DNA from: Aquarana catesbeiana
Lineage: Eukaryota > Chordata > Amphibia > Anura > Ranidae
Assembly (NCBI RefSeq): GCF_042186555.1
Contig: NC_133326.1
Location: forward strand, 496,772,063-496,836,062
Reading direction: 5' to 3'
Length of the DNA: 64,000 bases
Both the position numbers and the translations under genes were made by a program. Below, piece by piece: positions 44,912 through 55,698 of the stretch (its first letter is position 1; every line of letters starts with the position of its first letter). The notes beneath the pieces are model-generated. The model had not been told where the DNA came from. It worked only from the letters and a program-made list of their open reading frames with translations, and ran no database searches.

Positions 44912-45855
44912 CCGCTTGCCGACCAGCTGCCGCCATTATACTGCTGCAGGTCAGCATGATCCCGCAAACAGTCATGGCTGTACATCAGTCCCTCTAAGTG
45001 GGATGCGCCCGCTGCACTACGGGGTGCCGATGACCACCGGCCATTCGCGATCGCAGGTACGAGAGGTAGAACAGGGACATGTGTGTGTAAACACACAAAT
45101 CCCTGTTCTGTAAGGAGAGGAGAGGCAGATCGTGAGTTCCTACTAGCTAGGAACCACGATCTGTCATTTCCTCCAGTTACTCCCATCCCCCTACAGTTAG
45201 AACACACAGTCATGGAACACAGTTAACCCCTTGATCGCCTCCTAGTGTTAACCCCTTCCCTGCCAGTGACATTTACACAGTAATCAGTGCATTTTTATAA
45301 CACCGATCGCTGTATAATTGTCAGTGGTCCGAAAAATGTGTCAAAAGTGTCCGATCTGTCCGCCATAATGTCGCAGTCCCGATAAAAATCGCTGATCACT
45401 GCCTTTACTAGTAAAAAAAAAAAAAAAATAATAAAAATGCCATAAATCTTTCCCCCTTTTTGTAGACGCTATAACTTTTGCAAAACCAATCAATATACGC
45501 TTATTGCGATTTTTATTACCAAAAATATGTAGAAGAATACATATCGGCTTAAGCTGAGGAAAAAATTAGCTTTTTTTAAAAAAAAATTGGGGATATTTAA
45601 TATATCAAAAAGTACAAAATAAGGTGTTTTTTTTTCAAAACTGTCCCTCTTTTTTTGTTTATAGCGAAAAAATAAAAACCGCAGAAATTATCAAATATCG
45701 CCAAAAGAAAGCTCTATTTGTGGAAAAAAAAGGACGTCAATTTTGTTTGGGCACAGCGTCGCACGACCGCGCAATTGTGAGTTAAAGCGACGCAGTGCCG
45801 TATCGAAAAAAAATGGCCTGGTCATTGAGCAGCCAAATCTTCCAGGGCTGAAGTG
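44912..45855. mobile_element. TTAA-flanked non-autonomous piggyBac-type element
   Basis: Left TTAA at 44908-44911, right TTAC at 45856-45859. Begins CCGCTTGCCGACCAGCTGCC and ends ctgaagtgg. The body has acaccgatcgctgtataatt, ccaatcaatatacgcttatt and agaaagctctatttgtgg blocks that recur at 51278-52002 and 60205-61056. No transposase. Confidence 0.7.
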
Positions 45856-45956
45856 GTTACCGTTTACCAGATGAAAATTAGAAACCTTTGTTTTCAATCT
45901 CCAAGCCTAGGCAACCTGGATCACATGGTCTCTGATTACCAGTCATTAATTGAGAA

Positions 45957-46166
45957 TAAGGATGAGCTCCGGCGTGTTCGCACAGCCCACTTGCAGAGCC
46001 CGCCAGGAAGTCGGCACTGCGCTAATCACAGGCAGGGAGACATTTCCTGATCTCTGCAGCCGCACATCGGGACAATGTCTCACTGCCTGTGATTAGCGCA
46101 GCGCAGTGCTGACTTCCTGGCGGGCTCTGCACGTGGGCTGTGCGAACACGCCGGAGCTCATCCTTA
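45957..46166. repeat. Near-perfect 210 bp palindrome
   Basis: Arms of about 95 bp start TAAGGATGAGCTCCGGCGTG on the left and end with its complement on the right, with only a few differences and a central ctctgcagcc loop. GC-rich, non-coding. It sits between a piggyBac-type element and the Penelope-like element. Confidence 0.85.
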
Positions 46167-46499
46167 CTTGAAAATGTTGTTTGCAATTAGATAAATAGCT
46201 GCCCTTTTGCTTTTCATGGACAAAGCAGAAATTCAGTTCAAGAATGAGCATTTTTGAAATAAAGAACTCTTTCTTGATTAGAGCTGCTTAAATACAATCC
46301 GGACATGGCTTTGGAACCAAAACAAGGGTAGTACTGAGTATTACCGAAAAAGGCAGACTTTATAGGCTATGAAAACAATGGAGAGGGGAAATAATACAAT
46401 TAAATAAGTTTATTGAAGTTTACATAACAAAGAATAATCAAAATGAAATAAAAAACATTGCATATATGCATCTGTGTTTAGGTGCAGTGAGCCCTTGTA

Positions 46500-46560
46500 T
46501 GTCTACGCGTTTCGCCGTTAGGCTTCTTCAGGACACGGCCAAGGTTCAAACACGGAACAG
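46500..46560 (-). ncRNA. Hammerhead-ribozyme-like motif in the left Penelope terminal repeat
   Basis: On the - strand the sequence is cctgaagaagcctaacggcg then aaacgcgtagac, the counterpart of the right motif at 49978-50012. The CTGANGA core has A at the tolerant position 7 and GAAA follows a short stem II candidate. The stem III pairing looks weakened because GTC is GAC. Cleavage activity is not shown. Confidence 0.5.
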
Positions 46561-47319
46561 ATAAGAGAAATATTTCTCTATCTGAAATGAAATACAATGC
46601 CATTAAAATCACAGCTGATACAAAGACAAATTTATATTAAAAAGAACATGTGTTGAGCGCCTGCAGATATTGAAAACATGGATGAACAACAAACTGGTAC
46701 CTTAATTTGGGTTATAATCTAAAATGTACCCAGAGTCAGATGGGCAATGAGTTTTTTGGAAGTATGAGCTAAAGAAAAGCAAATACAGCCAGTAAACAAC
46801 CATTTATAATATAGTATGGCAGGGTTATATATTTTGTAAAGGCAAAACGACTTACTCAAAAACAGTTTATTTGGCTAAGTCTGTGTACAGGGGCAGAGAA
46901 AAGCTTGTATTCCTGGTCAGGAAGAGGCCAAAAAGGAGGTAAAGTGGTGTCTGCAATACATGAGACATATGTGCTTAAATAGGCTTCAGCAGTGCTAGTA
47001 GCCAAATAAAGCTGAACAGCCGGTAGCTGTGTCTATAAATATAAAACCGAATATAGCTTTTTTTTTTTTTTTTTTTTTATAGCTAGAATTAGCTACGTCT
47101 GAGGGCTGTTTATATGGTGAACAATATAACAGCTGAGCGTCATGAGGGTCATGTGATGCCATCACAGCAAAGGCTTATGGGCAATGTAGGACAAGGGTGA
47201 TGCCTTATGCGTTTGTGAGCATGTGCAAACAGCACAACAAACCCGAGGGGCAGCAGATGAGGCGCGCACACGCACAGCTGACCAGTATAGCAGACAAAGC
47301 CCTCATCCAGTGTACACAT

Positions 47320-47877
47320 AAGATGACAAATTGATCACTTCTAGTTTACACTCATTTGCTATGAAATTTTTATTGTCCTGATTTCCTATTGCTGTTGTAT
47401 TCATAGTGAGGTCAGGCAAGGGTATAGTGTCAACATTAGTGTCAGGGTGTTGATCTGCAATTTTAGGAAAAAATTGGTCTATGCGTCATTTTCTGGCGTC
47501 TTTCTGAATTGCTCCAGCTGCTGCAGTGCTGATAGGTTTAGATGATTCAAAAGTTTTTGCAGTCTATGATTTGTAATCGCGTGTTTAGTTCTGTCTTGGA
47601 TTTTAATGGTATAGTGATAGAAGTAGTATCAGGGGAGACACCCGGTGTTTGGTTAGGAAACATAGAAAGCCCTGAATTTGTCAGAGAGGTGGAGTCGGTC
47701 TGCAGCGTATTTCTATTACCTGCTGGAGAGGTCAGTTCACCCAGTGCTCTTTTTTTATCTGTACCTGTTTGGTGCCCACCACCAGTTTGAGTTCTCTTTC
47801 TTGAGCCTCGGCCTCTTTCGTCCCCGGTCCGATGTCCTAGAGCCTTGTGATAAATGAGAGTTAGTTGAGGAAGCCAT
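47320..47877 (-). pseudogene. Penelope-like ORF, N-terminal remnant (inverted)
   Basis: On the - strand a start MASSTNSHLSQ lies at 47877, followed in a second frame by RKRTQTGGGHQTGTDKKRAL and much later by LEVINLSSYV, which resembles the VxNLSxxxL motif upstream of the RT in Penelope-like proteins. Frameshifts and stops interrupt it, and it ends directly in terminal-repeat sequence at about 47320 where RT would be expected. Confidence 0.4.
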
Positions 47878-47895
47878 TATTGCAAATCAACCAAT

Positions 47896-48342
47896 GTGAC
47901 TCAGCCCCCCACTGGCCTTTTCCAATGTGGCAGATGTGATTTCTGTGATCTCTTAATAGTAGGATCCTCTGTTCTTCTCCCTAATGGTCACACTCATGTT
48001 CTACGACACCACATTACTTGTCAAGCTCAAGGAGTTATTTACATTATATTTTGTCAATGTGGAGCCTTCTATGTTGGTAAAACTATCAGGCCCTTCTGGA
48101 GAAGAATAAAGGATCATGTATACTACGCCACAAACGGTCTTTTGAACACCACTATGGGTTATCATATAGCTTTTAAACATAAATATAACCCTATGGTGTT
48201 CAAATTCGCTGCTCTTGTTGTCATTCACGCAGACTCCCGTGGAGGTGACTTTGACCAAAAGGTACTCCAACGGGAAACTCAATGGATACATAAATTACAG
48301 GCTACTGCTTATCCAGGCTTGAATGACATGATTAGCTTTTAA
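47896..48342 (+). CDS. Penelope-like element GIY-YIG endonuclease domain (5'-truncated ORF)
   Basis: The frame includes FQCGRCDFCDLL (C-x2-C-x2-C motif that precedes GIY-YIG in this group), ITCQAQGVIYIIFCQCGAFYVGKT (GIY-YIG core, here YII...YVG), RPFWRRIKDH with a conserved Arg, and GGDFDQKVLQRETQWIHKLQA with the likely catalytic Glu. It ends PGLNDMISF and stop, a typical Penelope C-terminus. The usual upstream RT is absent, so the first Met is arbitrary. The domain nicks DNA for target-primed insertion. The frame is intact to the stop. Confidence 0.88.
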   Translation: MTQPPTGLFQCGRCDFCDLLIVGSSVLLPNGHTHVLRHHITCQAQGVIYIIFCQCGAFYVGKTIRPFWRRIKDHVYYATNGLLNTTMGYHIAFKHKYNPMVFKFAALVVIHADSRGGDFDQKVLQRETQWIHKLQATAYPGLNDMISF

Positions 48343-48410
48343 CCTTTTCTCTGATTCTATTATCTTTTCAATTATATGTTTGCTTGTGACCTGCTATCCC
48401 CCTATGGTGT

Positions 48411-48517
48411 TGTTCTCTCCCCCCCCCCCTCCCCTTTCTCTCCCCCCCTCCCCTTTCTCTCCCCCCCCTTCCCTCCCCGTCCTTTCCCCCACTTCCCTCC
48501 CCGTCCTTTCCCCCACT
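48411..48517 (+). repeat. C/T-rich polypyrimidine tract with 21-22 bp repeats
   Basis: About 105 bases almost entirely C and T, made of ccccctcccctttctct and cttccctccccgtcctttccc units. It lies 70 bases after the Penelope GIY-YIG stop. Such tracts can form triplex (H-DNA) structures and stall polymerases. Confidence 0.85.
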
Positions 48518-49975
48518 TCAATGTCTAACTGTCAATTGACAACATTTTGTTCATACAACATAATTGTATATTCCTATACATACCATAGTAATTATGTGAG
48601 GGCTATAGGAATTGATTTGTTGGTTGTTATGACATACATCGTAACATGTATGACATGACATACATCTAATACAATTACTCTATTGCCAATTACTGTACAC
48701 AATGGTATTGATTTATGGTTTTGTTTTGTACTCGCTAAAATTTGTAGTATGCATCTCTGTTTTTTTGTCCTTTAATTTTAATGGGACAGGTGTTGCCCTC
48801 ATGCATGATTCAGGGACGATACATATCATATACAGGTTACTCTGTCTGGGTTTACATTATGTTTCTAACTGCACTTAGGAGATTAAAAAAGCTGTCACTA
48901 GTTTATCACCACACTACAGGGGCTGTTTTTTGTATTCATCCAATAATATTTTTTATTTAATGCTCATTTGTTTTTATTTACATAGATCATCTCTGCAGGT
49001 CTGTGTACACTGGATGAGGGCTTTGTCTGCTATACTGGTCAGCTGTGCTGTGATACATGCGGCGTGTGATGTTCGGCCAGTTTTTGTTTTTCAAAGTTTG
49101 TATGTCTGGTGCGTGTGCGCGCCTCGTCTGCTGCAATGTCTATATGGACATTCTTGTATTTTCCCCTGGGGTTTGTTGTGCTGTTTGCACATGCTCACAA
49201 ACGGATAAGGCATCACCCTTGTCCTACATTGCCCATAAGCCTTTGCTGTGATTGCGTCACATGACCCTCATGACGCTCAGCTGTTATATTGTTTACCATA
49301 TAAACAGCCCTCAGACGTAGCTAAGCTTTGAGTGCAGGATTTGTTTGTCTCCCAGGGGCATGCTTTCCAAATGAACTGCTAACGTAAGTACTTTACTACC
49401 CAGATTTAGACACATACTTCTCCTTACCCTATTAGTTTGATAACTGTATAATTATCTATATATTCGGTTTTATATTTATAGACACAGCTACCGGTTGTTC
49501 AGCTTTATTTGGCTACTAGCACTGCTGAAGCCTATTTAAACACATATGTCTCATGTATTGCGGACACCACTTTACCTCCTTTTTGGCCTCTTCCTGACCA
49601 GGAATACAAGCTTTTCTCTGCCCTGTACACAGACTTAGCCAAATAAACCGTTTCTGAGTAAGTCATTTTGCCTTTACAAAATATATAACCCTGCCATACT
49701 ATATTATAAATGGTTGTTTACTGGCTGTATTTGCTTTTCTTTAGCTTGTACTTCCAAAAAACTCATCGCCCATCTGACTCTGGGTACATTTTAGCTTATA
49801 ACCCAAATTTAGTTACCTGTTTGTTGTTCGTCCATGTTTTCAATATCTGCAGGGGCTCAGCACATGTTCTTTTTAATATAAATTTGTCTTTGTATCAGCT
49901 GTGATTTTAATGGCATTGTATTTCATTTCAGATAAAGAAATATTTCTCTTATTTGTTCTGTGTTTGAACATTGGC

Positions 49976-50014
49976 CGTGTCCTGAAGAAGCCTAACAGCG
50001 AAACGCGTAGACAT
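49976..50014 (+). ncRNA. Hammerhead-ribozyme-like motif in the right Penelope terminal repeat
   Basis: TCCTGAAGAAGCCTAACAGC followed by GAAACGCGTAGAC. Penelope-like elements are known to carry small hammerhead ribozymes in their terminal repeats. Here the core CTGANGA...GAAA is intact but stem II is short and the GTC cleavage triplet is GAC. Confidence 0.5.
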
Positions 50015-50545
50015 ACAAGGGCTCACTGCACCTAAACACAGATGCATATATGCGATGCTTTTTATCTCATTTTGATTATTCTTTGTTATGTAAACTTCAA
50101 TAAACTTATTTATTGTATTATTTCCCCTCTCCATTGTTTTCATAGCCTATAAAGTCTGCCTTTTTCGGTAATACTCAGTACTACCCTTGTTTTTGTCCCT
50201 AGAATATTTTGGATGTGGCTATTATAGTGCACTCTTCCTTCAATTTATAGTCATGGCTTTGGAACCCTAACTGTATCTGGTGCTAAAATAATTGCAGCAG
50301 AGAAAATCTGGGTGACTTTCATTGTCAGAACACTAACCATTTCCCTTCTACCCTCTGCTAATGGAGCTAAAAGCTGACACTAGGAGTTGCTTTGTATGGG
50401 GAAACATACTCTTAACAATGGATGTGGCTAGCAGACAGCACAAGTATGTTTTGAGGCAAAAGTAATTTTTAAACAATAGGGTGTCTTGTTAAATGTGTAG
50501 GTTAATTTGATAACACAAGATACACCTACTCCTTTTATGTTACAG

Positions 50546-50758
50546 ATCATTGAATTTGCTCTGTCTGCCTGTATCGAAGAATTAAGATCCTCTACAAAAA
50601 TTGAGGAACCCCTACTGCTTCCATGGGTTCATATTGGATATAGTACATATCAACACAGGCTTCAAAACTTGAACAGGATTTTGGTGGTCAACCCTTCAGT
50701 AGTGGATTCCCTCCTTCAAAAGATTGCTGATCCAAAGCCAATGCTAAGAAATGAGATG
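50546..50758 (+). CDS. RNF213: RNF213-like exon k
   Basis: 213 nt, exactly 71 codons in phase 0. It encodes IIEFALSACIEELR, then LPWVHIGYSTYQHRLQN, ILVVNPSVVDSLLQ and a Lys/Asn tail. The LPWVH-x-xY...RLQN block is conserved in RNF213. The acceptor is tgttacag and the donor gtgagg. The 6.7 kb intron before it contains the 3.9 kb Penelope-like element. Confidence 0.92.
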
Positions 50759-51277
50759 GTGAGGATATTGCGTTCCATGAAACTTGGTAGGAGTAGGTCA
50801 GTCTGATTGCTCATGTTCTGCCCAAATGAGCAAATTAGCAAATGATTTTTTTAAAGTATCACCTTTAAAGTTCAGAATTGTAAGTAAATAATTTGCTATT
50901 AAAGTGCATCTAAAGCTAACGTTTTCTTATTTTAGATAGAGTTGGCAACGATTTGAACCTCCTGGAAAAATTTCCATTCACTACTTCTCCTGGTGGCCAT
51001 TGTCATTGTAACTGAAAGTGAGGGAAATCAAAAAAGTATAAGTTATCACTAGAACAGAAATAGAAGGATTTTTTTGAATGGTAACACTTGCTCTGATGAC
51101 AGCTAAGAAGGAGATTTTAGTCATTTTGGAAAGATTTCCTCTCAACCTGTAGGATTCACAGGAATGGAGTCAACGGAAATCTCCCCAGTGGGACACAGAT
51201 GGCAAAAAACTGATGAGGTTTCACCCTTTTCCTACTCCATAAGAAACAAAACAGTTTGCACATTAGATTTACATTAA

Positions 51278-52002
51278 CCTCTTGCCAACTGCCCCACGCA
51301 CATTTACTGCGGGGCGGCGGTTTCTGTGCAAAGAATCGCGTACAGGTACGTGATTCTGCACTTCCAGGTCGCGGTGACCCCCTCCCACCCCCTCGCACAT
51401 CTCCCACAGTTAACAATCACCCCCTAGGGACACACCCTGATATTAACCCCTTCCCTGCCAGTGTCATTAGTACAGTGAGAGTGCATTTTTTTAGCACTGA
51501 TCACTGTATTAGTGTCACTGGTCCCCAAAGAACTAATAAAAGTGTTACTTAGTGTCCAATTTCTCCACCGCAATGTAGCAGTCCCGCTATAAGTCGCTGA
51601 TCGCCACTATTACTAGTAAAAAAATAAATTAAAAATCCATAAAAATATCCCATAGTTTGTGGACGTTTTAACTTTTGTGCAAACCAATCAATATACCCTT
51701 ATTGGGATTTTTTCTACTAACAACATATAGCAGAATACATATTGGCCTAAATTTGATGAAGAAATTTGGTTTTTATAACGGAAAGTAAAAAATATTTTTT
51801 TTTTCTTTAAAATTGTCGATTTTTTTTGTTTATATTGCAAAGAATTAAAACCGCAGAGGTGATCAAATACCACCAAAAGAAAGCTCTGTTTGTGGGTGTG
51901 GGTTTGTGCATGACTGCGCAATTGTCAGTTAAAATAACGCAGTACCGTATCACAAAAATGGCCTGGTCATGAAGGGGGGTAAACCTTCTGGAGCTGAAGT
52001 GG
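51278..52002. mobile_element. TTAA-flanked non-autonomous piggyBac-type element
   Basis: TTAA at 51274-51277 and 52003-52006. Begins CCTCTTGCCAACTGCC and ends ggagctgaagtgg, with the same order of internal blocks as 44912-45855 but shorter (725 bp). Frames on both strands are not protein-like. In the intron between exons k and l. Confidence 0.8.
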
Positions 52003-52006
52003 TTAA

Positions 52007-52360
52007 GATGGGAATATGAGAGCTGCCACTGCTGCCTTGTTTTTGAAGGCACTTTTTTTGACACCAAGAGAAAAAAGGTGATGGGGATGGAGCTCCAGCA
52101 CACTGTCTGTGAATGACAGACTCAGCTCTGTTCCTCTGTGCTGTGTGTAGGGGGTGTGTCCCTTCCCTCCAATCAGCTATCAATGAGCTCTACAGTGTGT
52201 AACTTCAGCTCCCTGCCCCCTGCTTTCTAAAACCTCTCATAAGCCTTTTAAATTAACGAGTACAATTTATGTAGGAGGATTTGTTTCATCTCTGTGTATC
52301 CCCTAAAGCTAGTCACTTCACTGGGTATATGTAAGGGTTTACAACCACTGTAAGTATCTG
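52007..52360. repeat. Partial TTAA-type miniature element
   Basis: The segment gctctgttcct...ccaatcagct...gtatccc...agggtttacaaccact at 52120-52350 parallels 58800-59075 of the intact element at 58620-59083. The left end is lost next to the piggyBac-type element. Confidence 0.55.
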
Positions 52361-52633
52361 CCTGAGCATGAGTGATGTTACTCAGAGCACTGTTTAGGGG
52401 GCATATCAGACCACTAGAGACTCAGACCTGATGTGCTATATGTGATTGCAGTGGTCCAGCTCTCCAGTGTGCTGTTGACACAGGCCAGCGTTTACAGTTC
52501 TAAGCACCCAGATAGTAAAAATATAAAGGTGACATACTCTTTATTTGTTATACAACCTGACTGCATAACCATTTCAAAATGCTCTTATTGGGCTGTTAGC
52601 TGGTGTAGCAACATCATTTTGTTCTTTTTCCAG

Positions 52634-52815
52634 GTTCTTGACCTCTATGCTGCCATTGCTTGCCTAGAATCATTGAAGCACACTATGCAGAGTTCAGACT
52701 CTAAAAAATGGATGCAGCAAGTAAAAAACATACAAGTGCCTATTGAATTGACCTGTTCCGAAGGATATTTACAGGGCCAGGGTTCTTGGTGCGAAAAAGG
52801 AATCAAACAGATCAG
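52634..52815 (+). CDS. RNF213: RNF213-like exon l
   Basis: 182 nt with phase 0/60 codons/2. It encodes LDLYAAIACLESLKH, then KNIQVPIELTCSEGYLQGQG and ends KQIR. The block with PIELTCSE followed by LQGQGS corresponds to the conserved PLELICS...MQGSGS segment of RNF213. The acceptor is ttttccag and the donor gtaccc. Confidence 0.92.
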
Positions 52816-53193
52816 GTACCCTGAGAATGTATATAACAGTGAATGCTTGTTAAAGCTCAAAACTCTAGGCAGATATAAAGGACACATGTTCATGATTTCT
52901 TTATTCATCTTGCATGATTAAATCTATTTTGTAAGTGCATGATTTTGACATGGTATAAGTATTCTGTCTACCATACATCAGAGTGCAGGGAGGGAGTGGG
53001 TAAAACAGTACAAGGAGCCAATGAGTTGTGTTGCTGCACAAGGAGCATGCTGATATTCTGTCATAAATAGGGGTTCCAAAATTGTAGTTTGTGAGGTTTT
53101 ATAATATAATACAATGGATAGTGGCCTACAATGGTTTGTTTACTATTTTAATAAATTATATACACCTATTTCTCCTTTCTTGTTTCATCACAG

Positions 53194-53314
53194 AAAACTC
53201 TGGAACTGTGTATATTCCATGGCACTTTTTATGGAACATCTGCTGGTGGAGGAGAATCTTCAGGATGAAAACATGCAGGGACTGATAAGAGGCCATACAT
53301 TGTTCCTTGGGAGG
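53194..53314 (+). CDS. RNF213: RNF213-like exon m
   Basis: 121 nt with phase 1/40 codons/0. It encodes KLWNCVYSMALFMEHLL, then MQGLIRGHTLFLGR. The W...ALFMEHLL helix is the conserved feature. The acceptor is catcacag and the donor gtgagt. Downstream begins a cluster of TTAA-flanked elements. Confidence 0.9.
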
Positions 53315-53470
53315 GTGAGTGGAAGTGCATTCAATTTAAATTCTGTGCATTGAATCGCACTCCTGGGCATTAGTACATTGTAAACACAGGCTTCATCTTG
53401 TGTAAATTCAGTGTACAACAAGCATTTACAAAGCATTTGCAAACCTGACAACAGGCTCCAAGCAGCTTTC

Positions 53471-54463
53471 TTAAAGAGGTTGTAAACCTTCGTGTTTTTT
53501 CACCTTAATGCGTCCTATGCATTAAAGAGGAGTTCCACCCAGGGGCTCCATTAAAAAAAAAAAAATTATTAAAAGTCAGCAGCTACAAATACTGCAGCTG
53601 CTGACTTTTAATTGGACACTTACCTGTCCCTGGGTCCAGCGATGCGGGGGATCGAAGCCCCGCTCGTCCCCCCCCCTCTGCTCGTCGGCGCCGGCATTTC
53701 AGCTGTGGGCGCCGGGCTGTGGCTTCACAGCCTGGCACCCACTGCGCATGCGCGAGCGGCGCCGCATGCCGTGATTGGCTGATCAATCACCTGGGACCTG
53801 TAATGGGTCCCAGATGATTGACAGGAGGGAGGGAGCAGAGCCGAGCCCTTCCTGTGCCTGGGGGGAAGTGATGTCACCAGCCCAGGCAAAGGAAGAGGCA
53901 GACTACGAGGGACCACCTAGCAACAGGCATTTAGAGGTAAGTAAAAAAAAAAAAAAAAATATTCAAATGTTTTTTTGTTTTTTTTTTTTTTACAATTTTT
54001 CAGTTAGTTTTGTTTTTTTGGGTGGAACCCCACTTTAAGGTGAAAAAAAACACCTGGCAGTGACCGGCCCCCCAGCCCCCCCATTTTACTTACCTGAGCC
54101 CGGGAACTTGACCCGGCGAGGATGCACTGTCCCTCTGCCTGGGGTTCTCGGCTCTTGATTGGATAGATTGATAGCAGCGCAGCCATTGGCTCCCACTGCT
54201 GACAATCAAATCCGCTGGGGGGGCGGGACCGAGTCATACATTCGGCGGCTATGGACGCCAATTGCTGGACTCGGGAGTGTGCCCACAAGGTAGCCCCAGG
54301 GAGAGCGCTTCTCCTAGGGGGTTATCTGATGTGGGGAGGAGCCGTGAGAGCCGCCCAGAAGAGGATGTTCGGGGCCACTCTGTGCAAAATGAGCTGCACA
54401 ATGGAGGTAAGTATCATATGTTTGTTATTTAACAAAAAAAACAAACCCTTACAATCACTTTAA
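53471..54463. mobile_element. Outer TTAA-flanked miniature element (with another nested inside)
   Basis: TTAA at 53471-53474 and 54460-54463 flank ends AAGAGGTTGTAAACCTT and the complement of aaacccttacaatcactt. It is split by the element at 53522-54038. The end sequence resembles those at 20306 and 58620. Confidence 0.75.
53522..54038. mobile_element. Nested TTAA-flanked miniature element
   Basis: TTAA at 53522-53525 and 54035-54038 with ends AAGAGGAGTTCCACCC and GGGTGGAACCCCACTT. Inside are poly-A at 53943 and poly-T at 53967, plus a GC-rich part. It is inserted 50 bp into the outer element. A truncated relative is at 38195. Confidence 0.82.
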
Positions 54464-54866
54464 GGGCCAGTTCACACCACATGCAGTCCAGTGCATTTTT
54501 TTTCTGCATCAAAAATACATGAAAAGTAGGTTATATGGTCTTTAATGGCATAGTTCACACCAGTGCTTGCAGTTCCAGTGCGTTCCAGTTGCAGAAAAAA
54601 AAAGTAGAACATGCTGCATTTTTCCTGCACTGGACTGTACTAGAACGCTGTAAAGAGCATCAAAAATGCACTGAAACGCACCAAAAATGCACTGAAACAC
54701 ACGTCCTTTAAGGTTAAGAAAAAAGAGGGGAAAATGCACTGGACTGCATCAAAAACACATCAAAAAACGCATTGAAACGCAACATAAATGCGTCAAAAAC
54801 GTGCATGCAGAAAAGCATCTGGAATGCATCTGGACTGCGTTTTCTATGGTGTGAACTGGCCCTTAA
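54460..54866. mobile_element. TTAA-flanked miniature element, abutting the previous one
   Basis: TTAA at 54460-54463, shared with the outer element's right end, and at 54863-54866. Ends GGGCCAGTTCACACCA and TGGTGTGAACTGGCCC. Contains short repeats of aaaaatgcactgaaacgcacc. Same family as 13956-14312. Confidence 0.85.
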
Positions 54867-55322
54867 ACCTTTAAGCACTTCAACTCAATTTTGAGAAGTT
54901 AGCAGTTGACATTTGCATTCTGTACATCAAGGTTCCCATCCAGAGAGTACATTAATGGACGTTGCAGCTGAGAACTATAAGCGCCCTCCATTGCACAGTT
55001 AGTTCAGTGACAGCCAAGGTCACAGACTAATAATCAGACACCAGCCAGTGTTGTTCCCAATTATGGGGTCACTAAAGCAGTCAACCATGGTGATCACATA
55101 CAGGCTGGAGATTTCCTTACAAATAAATCTCCAGCTTGCAGGTAGAACTGTGCCTCTCTCTCTGTGTGCACTCACGCAAAGGAAAAAGGACAATGTCTGA
55201 TACAATTGCAGTATTAAAAAAATATTTATGTTTTAAAAGTTCCAAAAGTTTTAAAAAGTTTTAGCTGAGTATTGATTAAACAGTGTGACAAAATGCCTTT
55301 AAAAAGTATCATTTATGTATAT

Positions 55323-55698
55323 TAGGCCTCTTTCACATGAACGATCTGTTCAGGTCCGCCTGTCAGTTTTTTAGGCGGACCTGAACGGACCCTCCATAGA
55401 CCTCTATGGAGCGTCGGATTTCAGCGGTGACATGTCAGCTGACATTCGACCCGCTCCGATCCGAAAAAGTGTAACGGAGGAAAAACCTACTTTTCCATCC
55501 GTTATCGGATCAGTTGACGACCAACTCTACGGTCCGTCATCATCCGATCCCCCATAGGGAAGAGCGGCACTCTGACAGTTGTGCAGCGACGGACCTGTCA
55601 TCTGCCTGCTCAGCGGGGATCCACGGAGCGATCCCCGCTGAGCAAGCGGATGTTCACGGGGTGGATCATCACGGATCCGTCCCGTGTGAAAGGACCCC
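55323..55698. mobile_element. Miniature inverted-repeat element
   Basis: The ends gcctctttcacatgaacg and cgtgtgaaaggaccc form imperfect inverted repeats. It also contains the palindromic aggtccgcctgtc...ggcggacctgaacggac and ggggatccacggagcgatcc. Non-coding. Confidence 0.6.

Larger units (their letters stand above)
46319..50251. mobile_element. Penelope-like retroelement, 3.9 kb, with inverted terminal repeats and 15 bp target duplication
   Basis: CATGGCTTTGGAACC occurs at 46304-46318 and 50252-50266, immediately outside the element. Inverted repeats of about 1 kb run from 46325 to about 47325 on the left and from about 49000 to 50195 on the right (cagactttataggctatg with its complement). 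The left half is oriented to the - strand with an N-terminal ORF remnant (47320-47877). The right half is oriented to the + strand with a GIY-YIG ORF (47896-48342). The reverse transcriptase is missing. Both terminal repeats carry a hammerhead-like motif. The clear target duplication shows that the whole composite inserted as one unit or rearranged during insertion. Confidence 0.85.

Noticed and set aside
48930..49251. Frames of 92 and 64 residues
   Set aside because: They lie in the Penelope terminal repeat and have no similarity to the element's protein.
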